Source: CAYGJN01 sp964350135 (GTDB lineage: Bacteria; Bdellovibrionota; Bacteriovoracia; Bacteriovoracales; Bacteriovoracaceae). From it: 15,954 nt of DNA. Positions 7,576-15,444 of this stretch are shown piece after piece. How positions within the stretch are numbered: position 1 is the first letter of the stretch; each line of letters begins with the position of its first letter. The notes below the pieces were generated by a model that was given only the letters and a program-made list of their open reading frames with translations, did no database searches and was not told the origin of the DNA. Where the stretch lies: assembly GCA_964350135.1 (NCBI GenBank), contig CAYGJN010000064.1, positions 1 through 15,954 of the forward strand. The letters are read 5' to 3'. The position numbers were made by a program, and so were the translations under genes.

Positions 7576-8880
7576 TTAGCCAAGATGAGGCAAAATATAA
7601 AGCATTAGAAGTGCTATAAAAGTTGGAAAAAGAGCTGCTTTTAAAAGCCCAAGAGGATTAATTCCATCTTTTCCAAAAGAGGCTTTTAAAATCCCAAATC
7701 CTGCAGGGTTTGGAGCATTAGCTATTACCGTTAAACCACCACCAGCAACTGCACCGGCCACTAAGTAGTATTTCTTAACTTCACTAAGTTCAACCAAAGA
7801 CCCAAGATATGTAAGAGCTGCATTATCAGTAATACCCGTTAAGGCAGTTGCTCCTAAATAAAGAGGAATCTCACCAAGTGAGTTTAACACTCCTTGTAAC
7901 CACCAAGCTTGTTGAGAACCTAGAGTTACAAGTCCACCTAGGAAAAACCCAACTAAGAGACTTTCTTTTAATTTTAACTGATCTTGAAACTCTTGAGTTA
8001 CAACAGCAAAGCCTAAAAAGAATAGAAATAATCCTAGAAAGAAAACCATATGGTGAGCTGTATAAACAACTAAGGCCAAAAAGATTAAATGAATTAATGT
8101 CACCCATAAAGGAATCTTTGTTCCTGTAGGAGCATTTATTTTTAAGTCTCCCGAAAGCTCTTTTTTGAACATAAAGCAAATTGCTAATGTAGAGATAACA
8201 CATGCAATCGCTGATTTATATCCAAAATGAGTCATCATAAAAGACATTCCCCAATGCCATTTTGATGCCACCATAAGTACTGGCGGAGCTGCAAAATGAG
8301 TAAGAGTCCCTCCTATAGAGATATTTACAAATAAAAGCCCAAGAGTGGCGTACTTAAATTTCTGAGAAGTATCTTCACCATAAAATGAATCTAATAAGAT
8401 TAATGCAGTTACTGTCATAGCTGCAGGTTCAGTTATAAATGAACCTAGTAAAGGTCCAATAACCAAACAAGAAAAATAAAATGCCATCTTCTTTGGCAAA
8501 GGTATTAATCCTGAGAATTTCAAAATGATGGATTTTGCTAGCTCAATTACAGGCTTAGTTCCGGCCATACACATAATCACAAAGACAAATGCAGGTTCTG
8601 TAAAGTTAAGTCCTTCAAGAAAATGGATAGCACCGCCTATGACTTTATGTGAATCATCATAAACAACAAAGCCATTTGTTACTGAATAAAAACCCAGAAA
8701 AACTGCAGCCCAAATTCCAAAAACCGCTTCCACTTCTCCTAAGAAATGAAATACGTTTTCTCCAACCGAACCCTCTGGGTACTGATGAGCAAGATGCTCA
8801 AATTTAGAAACTAAAAAAGTGTGGATTACGGCCAATGCAAATAGAATTGTCCCCACAAGTTGAGTTGTCGTCGGATCCAT
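7576..8880 (-). CDS. Predicted Na+/H+ antiporter-like membrane protein
   Basis: A 434-aa inner-membrane protein with about ten to twelve hydrophobic spans. It resembles the family annotated as putative Na+/H+ antiporters (Na_H_antiport_2 type) in the wider ArsB/NhaD ion-transporter group. The N-terminal stretch FHFLGEVEAVFGIWAAVF (44-61) is characteristic. Two matching half-motifs, TEPAAMT (150-156) and TDNAALT (351-357), sit in the two halves as expected for inverted repeats lining a transport path. NAPNPAG (388-394) follows the second. The acidic residues in both half-motifs could bind the cation. AGGGG lies 6 nt before the ATG. It appears to be a single-gene unit ended by the hairpin at 7539-7569. 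Transported ion and direction are inferred from family naming, not from tested residues. Confidence 0.78.
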   Translation of the reverse strand: MDPTTTQLVGTILFALAVIHTFLVSKFEHLAHQYPEGSVGENVFHFLGEVEAVFGIWAAVFLGFYSVTNGFVVYDDSHKVIGGAIHFLEGLNFTEPAFVFVIMCMAGTKPVIELAKSIILKFSGLIPLPKKMAFYFSCLVIGPLLGSFITEPAAMTVTALILLDSFYGEDTSQKFKYATLGLLFVNISIGGTLTHFAAPPVLMVASKWHWGMSFMMTHFGYKSAIACVISTLAICFMFKKELSGDLKINAPTGTKIPLWVTLIHLIFLALVVYTAHHMVFFLGLFLFFLGFAVVTQEFQDQLKLKESLLVGFFLGGLVTLGSQQAWWLQGVLNSLGEIPLYLGATALTGITDNAALTYLGSLVELSEVKKYYLVAGAVAGGGLTVIANAPNPAGFGILKASFGKDGINPLGLLKAALFPTFIALLMLYILPHLG

Positions 8881-9003
8881 GATCTTCCCCTGTTAAGTTT
8901 TGGTATAACAAAATTGTAACATAAAGAAATTTATAGAAATCAAAATAAATTGTTGGGTAAAAGCAACCTATCGGCCGAGCATTTCTATCAGGTTAAAAAA
9001 GAC

Positions 9004-9249
9004 TTATTCTTTCCCTATTGAGGCAACTGGACAACAGTCCATCTGTTCTTGGCAAAGTTCAATCTCTATAGGAGTTGTTGGTTGTTTTTTGACATAGGCA
9101 TTACCATCTTCATCTTCAGCGTAAAATTCAGGGGCACCAGCATAACAAACATTGCATGCGATACAACCTTCACCATTACTGTCATTGGGATCCGTGCAAA
9201 AGAACATGCCCGGAACATTTTTTGGATGTTTTAAATCTTTATTGGCCAA
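9004..9249 (-). CDS. Small [4Fe-4S] ferredoxin
   Basis: An 81-aa cytoplasmic electron carrier. The cluster motif is C29-x2-C32-x2-C35, with the distant fourth ligand C73 followed by P74, the single-cluster ferredoxin pattern. Three further cysteines (C18, C66, C72) are present; in some single-cluster ferredoxins extra cysteines form a disulfide. The protein is acidic, with the EFYAEDEDGNAYV segment common in this group. The start is TTG at 9249, supported by GGAG 5 nt upstream. The only later in-frame methionine nearby (M15) would leave the motif intact but has no better ribosome site. Redox partners are not encoded next to it. Confidence 0.88.
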   Translation of the reverse strand: MANKDLKHPKNVPGMFFCTDPNDSNGEGCIACNVCYAGAPEFYAEDEDGNAYVKKQPTTPIEIELCQEQMDCCPVASIGKE

Positions 9250-9273
9250 TTTTTCTCCCGTTTTGAGAGGATC

Positions 9274-9302
9274 ATTCTATTACAAAAAACCTTAAAAGTT
9301 CA
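9274..9302 (-). promoter_or_regulatory. Candidate promoter of the ferredoxin gene
   Basis: TAGAAT (9279-9274 on the - strand, five of six matches to TATAAT) lies about 25 nt before the TTG start, placing transcription near 9267. A -35 element about 17 nt upstream is poor (TGAACT), so only the -10 is persuasive. Confidence 0.35.
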
Positions 9303-9333
9303 TATATCACCGGTCGCGTTGCGAGATGCAAGT

Positions 9334-9343
9334 NNNNNNNNNN
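9334..9343. other. Assembly gap (10 N)
   Basis: Ten consecutive N. A fixed round number usually marks a scaffold join of unknown size. It lies 47 nt before the phosphohexomutase start and probably hides that operon's promoter. The short GC-richer stretch immediately to its left (9310-9330) differs from the surrounding AT-rich spacer. Confidence 0.99.
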
Positions 9344-9390
9344 CCCTAGCTATGAGATAAAGAATTTTTGAAACAATAATGAGGAGAGCT

Positions 9391-11139
9391 ATGACTGCAC
9401 TGAGTCAGGCCATTGAAGCTAAGATTAAACTTTGGTCAACCCATCAGGCCATCGATCAAGCAGACCGTACGGCCATTGAAGAACTTGTTAATTCTAACTC
9501 TACAGAATTAGAAGATGCCTTTTATAAAGATCTTGAGTTTGGGACTGGCGGTATCCGAGGAGTTTTGGGTCTTGGCCCCAACAGGATGAATAAATATAAT
9601 ATTCAAAGAGCAACTCAAGCTTTTGCAAATGCATTAACTGAATCATTTCAAGACAATATAAAAATGGTTATTGGATATGACTCTAGAAGATTCTCAAAAG
9701 AGTTTGCACAATATGCATCTCAAGTTTTAGCAGCCAACGGGATTAAAGTTTTTCTCTTTGATCATATTACACCGACGCCAGTTCTTTCTTATGGGGTTCG
9801 TTACTTTAATGCTCAAGGTGGCATTATGATTACTGCAAGCCATAACCCTAGAGAGTATAATGGTTATAAAGCCTATTGGGCCGATGGTTGCCAGGTAACT
9901 CCTCCAAACGATCAAAGAATTATTAACGAATACCAAAAGCTTCAAGATTTTTCACAAATTAAAATAATTGATTTCCAAACAGCTCTTGGAGACAAGCTTA
10001 TAGAGTATATAGATTCAGAATGTGAAAACAAATATTACAAAATGATCCTAGATCAATCCTTAAACCCTGAATTATGTAAGACCAAAGGAAAAAATATTAA
10101 AATTGCCTTTACTCCCCTTCATGGGACAGGAGGCCTACCTATTAAACGTGCACTTGAACAACTTGGCATTACTGATACTTGCTATGTTGCCTCTCAGTTT
10201 CAACCAGATGGAGACTTTCCAACTGTAAGTCCTCCTAACCCGGAAGAGCCTGAGGCTATGAAAGAAGTCATTAAGCTTATGCATCGGGAAAGCTGTGACC
10301 TTGCTATGGCAACGGATCCCGATACAGATAGAGTAGGACTTGTAGTCAATCATAAAGACAGAGATGTTTTTCTAACAGGAAATCAGATTGGTCTTTTAAT
10401 GCTCCATTATATTCTCAATCATAAAAAAGACCTTGGGAAAAACCCTCTTTTTATTAAAACTATTGTGACATCTGATCTTCAAGAGCAACTAGCAAAGAAA
10501 TTTAATGTAAAAGTTGAAAATACTTTAACTGGTTTTAAGTGGATTTGTGGAATGCTTAAAGATTATGAAGATAAAAATAAACCTTTTGATTTTGTTTTTG
10601 CAACAGAGGAATCTTTTGGATACCTCACTCATACACAGGCCCGTGACAAGGACGCAGTAAACTCTTGTGCATTATGTGCAGAGATTGCTCTTTACTATAA
10701 GGAGAAGGGACTAAACCTGGTTGAAGCACTTAACGAAATTTATCTTGAGCATGGATATTCTTACGAGAAAAATATTTCAATAAATTATCTTGGTAAATCT
10801 GGTGCAGAGAAAATTCAAAGAATCATGACTTATTTTCGTGAGTCGGATAGTCCTTTTGAAGATGTTGAAAAAGTTAAAGATTATCAATCATCAACTATTA
10901 AAAGCTTTAAAGATAACTCAACTGAAAACTTTGATTTTACAAAAAGTAACGTCTTAGGATTTTATTTTAAAAATGGTGATAAATTATATCTTCGCCCTTC
11001 TGGGACTGAGCCAAAAATTAAATTTTATATAATGATTCAAGTAAATGAAAATATTGACCTTCATGGAAGAAAAAACATTGCCCTTGAGCGAGCAAGTTCC
11101 CTTGAAATCAATATTAGAAAAATGTGTGATTCTATATGA
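9391..11139 (+). CDS. Alpha-phosphohexomutase (phosphoglucomutase/phosphomannomutase, PgcA/PGM2-like)
   Basis: It moves phosphate between C1 and C6 of a hexose phosphate, feeding glycogen, exopolysaccharide or LPS precursor synthesis in the cytoplasm. From the ATG at 9391 the protein has 582 aa, the length of the PgcA/PGM2-type phospho-sugar mutases. All four family sites are present: TASHNP with the phospho-serine (S150), DPDTDR binding Mg2+ (309-314), the sugar loop EESFGY (406-411) and the phosphate-binding RPSGTEP (535-541). FGTGGIRG near residue 51 is also typical. The start at 9391 is chosen over 9379 because GAGGAG (9381-9386) lies 4 nt before it. The stop overlaps the queC start by ATGA. 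Exact substrate (glucose-, mannose- or both) cannot be decided by eye. Confidence 0.94.
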   Translation: MTALSQAIEAKIKLWSTHQAIDQADRTAIEELVNSNSTELEDAFYKDLEFGTGGIRGVLGLGPNRMNKYNIQRATQAFANALTESFQDNIKMVIGYDSRRFSKEFAQYASQVLAANGIKVFLFDHITPTPVLSYGVRYFNAQGGIMITASHNPREYNGYKAYWADGCQVTPPNDQRIINEYQKLQDFSQIKIIDFQTALGDKLIEYIDSECENKYYKMILDQSLNPELCKTKGKNIKIAFTPLHGTGGLPIKRALEQLGITDTCYVASQFQPDGDFPTVSPPNPEEPEAMKEVIKLMHRESCDLAMATDPDTDRVGLVVNHKDRDVFLTGNQIGLLMLHYILNHKKDLGKNPLFIKTIVTSDLQEQLAKKFNVKVENTLTGFKWICGMLKDYEDKNKPFDFVFATEESFGYLTHTQARDKDAVNSCALCAEIALYYKEKGLNLVEALNEIYLEHGYSYEKNISINYLGKSGAEKIQRIMTYFRESDSPFEDVEKVKDYQSSTIKSFKDNSTENFDFTKSNVLGFYFKNGDKLYLRPSGTEPKIKFYIMIQVNENIDLHGRKNIALERASSLEINIRKMCDSI

Positions 11140-11825
11140 ACGATTTAGCGATTTGCCTTGTTAGTGGAGGCATGGATTCATTGGTTACTGCTGCCATAGC
11201 AAACGAAGATTATAAAAACTTAGCCTTTCTCCATTTAAACTATGGACAAAATACTGAGAAAAAAGAATTAGAATCTTTTAATCAAATTGCTGACTTTTAT
11301 AATGTACCAGTTCAAAGAAGAAAAGTTTTCGATATCACTTTTCTTAAACAAATAGGTGGCTCTTCTTTAACAGACGATGAAATCGAGGTAAAAAAATATA
11401 AAGGTGACTCCGATGAGATACCTGATAGCTATGTTCCCTTTAGAAATACTCATATTATATCTATGGCCGTGTCCTGGGCCGAAGTTATTGGAGCAAGCAA
11501 AATTTTTATAGGTGCAGTTGAAGAAGACTCCTCTGGTTACCCTGATTGTAGGCCAAGCTATTATAAGGCCCTGAATAACCTTATTAAAGAAGGGACTAAA
11601 GAAGGAATTATAGAGGTAATTACTCCTGTTATTCATATGAAAAAACATGAAATAGTAAAAAAGGCAGTTACCCTTAAAGCACCCATTGAGCTTAGTTGGT
11701 CTTGCTATGAAAGAAACGATATTGCCTGTGGTGTTTGTGATTCCTGTGCTCTTAGACTAAGAGGTTTTCAGCAAGCACAAATTATAGACCCTATAGAGTA
11801 TGATAAACGACCTGATTATTTATAA
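11136..11825 (+). CDS. queC: 7-cyano-7-deazaguanine (preQ0) synthase QueC
   Basis: QueC turns 7-carboxy-7-deazaguanine into preQ0 with ATP and ammonia, a step towards queuosine in tRNA. The 229-aa protein has the PP-loop ATPase motif SGGMDS (10-15), the HLNYGQ strand (33-38), PDSYVPFRN (96-104), GAVEEDSSGYPDCRP (126-140) and the zinc-binding cysteines C190, C198, C201 and C204. These are the hallmarks of the family and the length is normal. Its ATG overlaps the phosphohexomutase stop (ATGA, 11136-11139) and there is no separate ribosome site, so translation is probably coupled. The two enzymes have no obvious shared pathway. No other queuosine genes and no preQ1 riboswitch are seen in the window. 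Confidence 0.95.
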   Translation: MNDLAICLVSGGMDSLVTAAIANEDYKNLAFLHLNYGQNTEKKELESFNQIADFYNVPVQRRKVFDITFLKQIGGSSLTDDEIEVKKYKGDSDEIPDSYVPFRNTHIISMAVSWAEVIGASKIFIGAVEEDSSGYPDCRPSYYKALNNLIKEGTKEGIIEVITPVIHMKKHEIVKKAVTLKAPIELSWSCYERNDIACGVCDSCALRLRGFQQAQIIDPIEYDKRPDYL

Positions 11826-11954
11826 ATGGAATCTTAAAGCACCTTACATTGCATCATAGTGGTGCAGTCTGACACCAAAAACTTTCTATCATATTAATTC
11901 CTGGTATTAGCTACTTGGCCTAAAAATTGCTTGTTTAAAAGTGGAATTGTGTAA

Positions 11955-12068
11955 ATGGTGTTTAAAATGAACCAAGTATTTATAGTTTTATTCTTTTTAC
12001 TAGCAGGTCTTGGATTAGGCCTTTGGTTTATATTTCCAAAAAATGAAAAAAAACCTAAGACTAAATAA
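11955..12068 (+). CDS. Candidate 37-aa single-span membrane protein
   Basis: A short ORF reads MVFKMNQVFIVLFFLLAGLG and continues to 37 residues. One hydrophobic span of about 20 residues is followed by FPKNEKKPKTK, a basic tail that by the positive-inside rule would face the cytoplasm. Starts at 11955 or 11967 are both possible; neither has a strong ribosome site. The last 8 nt overlap the convergent pyrD end. The hydrophobic span with a lysine tail is unlikely to be random, but A/T-rich DNA readily gives F/L/I/K-rich ORFs. No family recognised. Confidence 0.4.
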   Translation: MVFKMNQVFIVLFFLLAGLGLGLWFIFPKNEKKPKTK

Positions 12069-13110
12069 ACTCATGGAGCTTTTTGATAAGCTCATTAACA
12101 GAATTTAAATTATATTCTTGTAACTTTTTATCAAGACCATCTTTAATATCGTGTAAAAATTTTGGCCCTTGATAGATAAAGGAAGTATATACCTGAACGG
12201 CACTTCCCCCTTCACACCAATAATCAAATATTTCATCAAAGCTTGAAAACCCACCAACTCCAATAAGACTCAGATCAGTTGCTTTCAACTCTCTCGCTAA
12301 ATAGTTCCTCACCTCTTTTCCCTTTGAATAAAGAAGCTTCCCTGAGACTCCCCCTGGTCCAAAATTTTCAATTATTGTCGTGTTGGTTGCAATAATACCA
12401 GCAAGTGTTTTCTTTTTTGCCACAGTGATAATTTCATCAATTTGATTTTCATCAATATCTGGAGAGATTTTTACAAACAAAGGACAAGGTCTATTTTCAC
12501 GAGCATCATCAAGATAATTTAAAATCTCAAGCAATGCATCTTTTTGCTGAAGCTTTCGCAAGTTTAATGTATTTGGAGAAGAGATATTAATAACCAGGTA
12601 GTCACTCACGCTCGCAAATTTCTCATAAAGTGCTAAATAGTCTTCTTTGGCCTTAGACTCTAGAGTATTTTTGTTCTTTCCTAGATTTACACCTAGCACG
12701 CAGTTTGCATCAGTATGAACGATATTTTTAAAAACCTCATCCATACCTGCATTATTAAAACCCATTCTATTTCTTAAAGATTCTTCATCAATATATCGAA
12801 AAAGTCTTGGCTTGGGATTTCCTGATTGCATAAGAGGAGTAACAGTACCTACCTCTATAGCCCCAAAGCCTAATTCGGAAAAAAAGCTTATGGCCCTTGC
12901 ATTTTTATCAAGACCAGCTGCTAGCGCCACAGGAAATGACCATTTAATTGATCCAATATCTAATTGATACTTTCTTGATGCTGGAATCTTTGTGCCTCTA
13001 AAGATTTTTGCTAGAGATGGATATTGAGAAGCATACTCAATTGTTAGCTCGTGAACCTTTTCAGGGTCCATATTGAAGGCAATATTTTTAAACAGATTAT
13101 AGAAGTTCAT
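12061..13110 (-). CDS. pyrD: Dihydroorotate dehydrogenase (quinone), class 2
   Basis: PyrD oxidises dihydroorotate to orotate in pyrimidine synthesis, passing electrons through FMN to the quinone pool at the inner membrane. The 349-aa length and the N-terminal helical extension (FKNIAFNMDPEKVHELTIEYA) that docks to the membrane mark class 2. FMN-site motifs are AAGLDKNA, RMGFNNAGMD, VLGVNLGKNK, ATNTT and GVGGFSSFDEIFDYWCEGGS AVQVYTSFIY. NISSPNT supplies the class 2 catalytic serine. The gene is monocistronic, with a promoter almost touching the ATG and no ribosome site before it. Its 3' end overlaps a small convergent ORF by 8 nt. Confidence 0.96.
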   Translation of the reverse strand: MNFYNLFKNIAFNMDPEKVHELTIEYASQYPSLAKIFRGTKIPASRKYQLDIGSIKWSFPVALAAGLDKNARAISFFSELGFGAIEVGTVTPLMQSGNPKPRLFRYIDEESLRNRMGFNNAGMDEVFKNIVHTDANCVLGVNLGKNKNTLESKAKEDYLALYEKFASVSDYLVINISSPNTLNLRKLQQKDALLEILNYLDDARENRPCPLFVKISPDIDENQIDEIITVAKKKTLAGIIATNTTIIENFGPGGVSGKLLYSKGKEVRNYLARELKATDLSLIGVGGFSSFDEIFDYWCEGGSAVQVYTSFIYQGPKFLHDIKDGLDKKLQEYNLNSVNELIKKLHEFI

Positions 13111-13119
13111 TGAGTACAG

Positions 13120-13149
13120 ATTATAAGATAAGTTCTTTTACACCGGCAA
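13120..13149 (-). promoter_or_regulatory. pyrD promoter giving a nearly leaderless mRNA
   Basis: On the - strand TTGCCG (13149-13144) and a perfect TATAAT (13125-13120) are 18 nt apart. The -10 box ends only 9 nt before the pyrD ATG (13110). A start 5 to 9 nt past the box would leave about 0-5 nt of leader. No Shine-Dalgarno sequence precedes the ATG, which agrees. Confidence 0.65.
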
Positions 13150-13200
13150 TGTGCACTATATTAGTTATGAAAATATTTGAGTAAACTTGATTTGAAATAA

Positions 13201-14124
13201 TCAATATAACTGAATGAAATCACCTTCAACAACTGATCCACCTGAGTGCAGTATTGAAATTGCTCCATCAGGTCCAAAATAATCTATAACTTCGAGAGTT
13301 CCTTTAACTTCACCTTGCGAAACACCTATAAGGGCCCCTGTTTCCGGATCATAAATTTCTGTACCTTCTGTTACTACCTTCATGATATCACCCACCTGAA
13401 CTCCGGACTCTCTGCCTGCATTAAGATAAATTTTGGAACCGATAATTCTTGCGACCCTACCAGTCCATTCCATTTTCTTACTCGCAGCAAAGAGTTGAGG
13501 GATAACTTTTCTCGCCGCAACCTTAGCAGAATATCTTAACAGTTCTTGTCTGTATGAAAGAGCATCTTCTTTGTCGGCTACATAAAGTCTAAACGTTGAG
13601 TCATTAGCGTAGCCTCTAACAGTTTGGTTAAAAATCTCTCGATTTGAAGTCACATCAAAAACACGAAATTCAATATTAACTTCAGAGTAAGCCTTTGTGC
13701 TTCTCATAAGCCCAATCTCATCAGTCTTCTCTCTCACTCTTGCACTTACAATACGTCCATAGAGAACAAGGTTGATACCACTTAATTTTGCTTTTCTGGC
13801 CAATTGAGTTAGCTTAACTCCTCCGCCAGAATAAATTTCTTTAGATGCTCCAAAAATCTCTGCGCTGGCCTTGCTATCAACAGCAAACTCTCCAGTTCTT
13901 GATAATTCTTTTCTAAGCTCCTCAGTAACAGTAACACTTAAATCATGGCCTCCATGAGGAGACTCATTAAAAAGCGATAGGAGTGCAATTCTTTTTCTAA
14001 TAAAAGAGACATCAGTCAAAGCTCGATTTTGAACCTTTCGACCGTCACTATGACGCCTTATAGGCTTACCAGCACAACCAATGATTAGCAGGGATATAAG
14101 AAAAGAAGTTAATAGAGTTCTCAT
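13201..14124 (-). CDS. Lipoprotein with CsgG-like and FlgT C-terminal-like domains
   Basis: A 307-aa lipoprotein: the signal sequence ends in the lipobox IIGC with the modified cysteine at C17. Residues about 43-210 (RIALLSLFNES, VTEELRKELSRTGEF, LVLYGRIVSARV) have the pattern of the CsgG/FlgT middle domain. The C-terminal part, from about 220 (GRVARIIGSKIYLNAGRESG, VGDIMKVV, DPETG, VEGDFIQLY), matches the SH3-like FlgT C-terminal domain. FlgT helps form a periplasmic ring of polar sheathed flagella in Vibrio; CsgG is an outer-membrane secretion pore. No flagellar gene lies nearby, so an envelope or secretion-associated role is as likely. Its ATG overlaps the stop of the upstream periplasmic protein (ATGA), with AAGGA a few bases before. 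It is last in the dnaE transcript. Confidence 0.8.
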   Translation of the reverse strand: MRTLLTSFLISLLIIGCAGKPIRRHSDGRKVQNRALTDVSFIRKRIALLSLFNESPHGGHDLSVTVTEELRKELSRTGEFAVDSKASAEIFGASKEIYSGGGVKLTQLARKAKLSGINLVLYGRIVSARVREKTDEIGLMRSTKAYSEVNIEFRVFDVTSNREIFNQTVRGYANDSTFRLYVADKEDALSYRQELLRYSAKVAARKVIPQLFAASKKMEWTGRVARIIGSKIYLNAGRESGVQVGDIMKVVTEGTEIYDPETGALIGVSQGEVKGTLEVIDYFGPDGAISILHSGGSVVEGDFIQLY

Positions 14125-15443
14125 TTTCCTTTTAATGCGATTCGAAGAGATAACTCTTCTTCCTCACCGTTTAACTCTATTATTTTATCATCCGTAAGGG
14201 CCTTTCCTTTAAGGGAAAGCAATATTTTCCTGAGATTTTCATTATTTCCACGAAATCGAACCAAAAGATTAGCAGAGTTGGCTTCAAGGCTTTTTAACTG
14301 AGTAGTTAACTGCAGTTTTATTCCTTCTTTTTTAATAACTTCCTGAGTTTTAAAAACATCTAAGATATTCTCTACTCCATGAATGGTAATGAGAGACTGG
14401 AATAGGTCTTGAGGCATGAGCTGGATCTTGCTAGTTAGTCCAGCAAACTTTGATGAAACTTGAGTAAATATATGACTGGCTACTTGAGAGCCTTTATTAT
14501 TATTTACTTTACTACTTAATCTATATTCTTTTTCATCAATATCTTCAATCAATACAGGCACATTATAATTTAGATCATAAAGGGAAAGCTTTGCTGAAGA
14601 TAAAAATGAGCTCCGCTCCAACTCCTTATTTTCTTCACCTGAATGGATCGTTATATCTGTCCTAAGCCATAAATTTCCCAGAACAGAACCTGATCCGTCT
14701 CTTTTCTTAACGGCCAGTTCTTCTTCGGTCATTCTAAAATGAGAAAGAATTCTGCTTTCAAGACTTGAGTCAACGACTATAACTTCATCAATTTTATCAC
14801 CTAGGACTTCTTTTATTCTTTTAGTAAATGATTGATTCAAGGCATTTGTTAGTTCTGATTTTTCTTCAACGCCAAGCTTCTCCCAATCCCCCTCTGGGTA
14901 GGAGATATTAAAACTCCAAAATATATTTGGGATAAGACGGTCACTGCCATGTCTAAGAACATTAAAATAAAGTCTCTTTAACTTATTCCTATTTACCTTT
15001 CCTTCAATTTTAATAAATCGTATTAAGGGATTTTGAGAAGATCTTGTAACTTGAGTAACTTTATATGAGTCCAGAGTTTCAACAATATTTTCTAAATCTC
15101 TTTCAACTTGAAGTTTTTTCAATCGCCATTTTTTTGCATATTCATTTTTTTGATAACGAGTTTGTTTGGGGTCATCAACTTTGTATTTTTGCTTTAATTG
15201 ATCTTGTACAGGAGTTAATCTTTCTTCCAATATCTTGTCGTACTTGGCCCAAAATTGTGATCCATCAAGCCCTAGCTCCTTCATCTCTTGAGTCAAAATA
15301 TCTTTTGTGGCCAAATAAGTGAGATGTTTTTTAATAATGCTCAAGGAATCTTCTGCTTGTGCAAAGAATTTGGACTTTCCAGTTTTATACTGAGCAACTG
15401 AGTGAAATGATAGGGTAAGACAAAATAATATTCTTAAAATCAT
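14121..15443 (-). CDS. Periplasmic protein of unknown function
   Basis: A 440-aa protein with a Sec signal peptide (MILRILFCLTLSFHSVAQ). I recognise no family. The first half is charged and helical, with coiled-coil-like stretches such as EYAKKWRLKKLQVERDLENI. The last 85 residues (ITIHGVENILDVF, EANSANLLVRFRGNNENLRK) alternate strands and helices in a way that suggests a small alpha/beta domain. Only 1 nt separates its ATG from the dnaE stop, and its stop overlaps the lipoprotein's ATG. It is therefore probably made together with the lipoprotein, and the two may act as an envelope pair. A protein-protein role in the periplasm is inference. Confidence 0.75.
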   Translation of the reverse strand: MILRILFCLTLSFHSVAQYKTGKSKFFAQAEDSLSIIKKHLTYLATKDILTQEMKELGLDGSQFWAKYDKILEERLTPVQDQLKQKYKVDDPKQTRYQKNEYAKKWRLKKLQVERDLENIVETLDSYKVTQVTRSSQNPLIRFIKIEGKVNRNKLKRLYFNVLRHGSDRLIPNIFWSFNISYPEGDWEKLGVEEKSELTNALNQSFTKRIKEVLGDKIDEVIVVDSSLESRILSHFRMTEEELAVKKRDGSGSVLGNLWLRTDITIHSGEENKELERSSFLSSAKLSLYDLNYNVPVLIEDIDEKEYRLSSKVNNNKGSQVASHIFTQVSSKFAGLTSKIQLMPQDLFQSLITIHGVENILDVFKTQEVIKKEGIKLQLTTQLKSLEANSANLLVRFRGNNENLRKILLSLKGKALTDDKIIELNGEEEELSLRIALKGK

Positions 15444-15444
15444 T

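Noticed and set aside
7848..8203. Overlapping ORFs on both strands inside the antiporter gene
   Set aside because: The antiporter frame carries the coherent membrane spans and motifs; the others look like frame shadows.
8881..9003. AACCT/AGGTT stem with a central TCGGCCGA palindrome as ferredoxin terminator
   Set aside because: Only a 5-bp stem with a 20-nt loop and a short T-run. Nothing else in this spacer is convincing.
11826..11954. GCACC/GGTGC repeat after queC as terminator or small RNA
   Set aside because: Five-bp stem, long loop and no T-run. I see no supported feature in this spacer.
12076..12093. GAGCTT/AAGCTC hairpin as terminator between pyrD and the small ORF
   Set aside because: Short stem inside pyrD coding sequence; the T-run on the - strand is about 20 nt away and none follows on the + strand.
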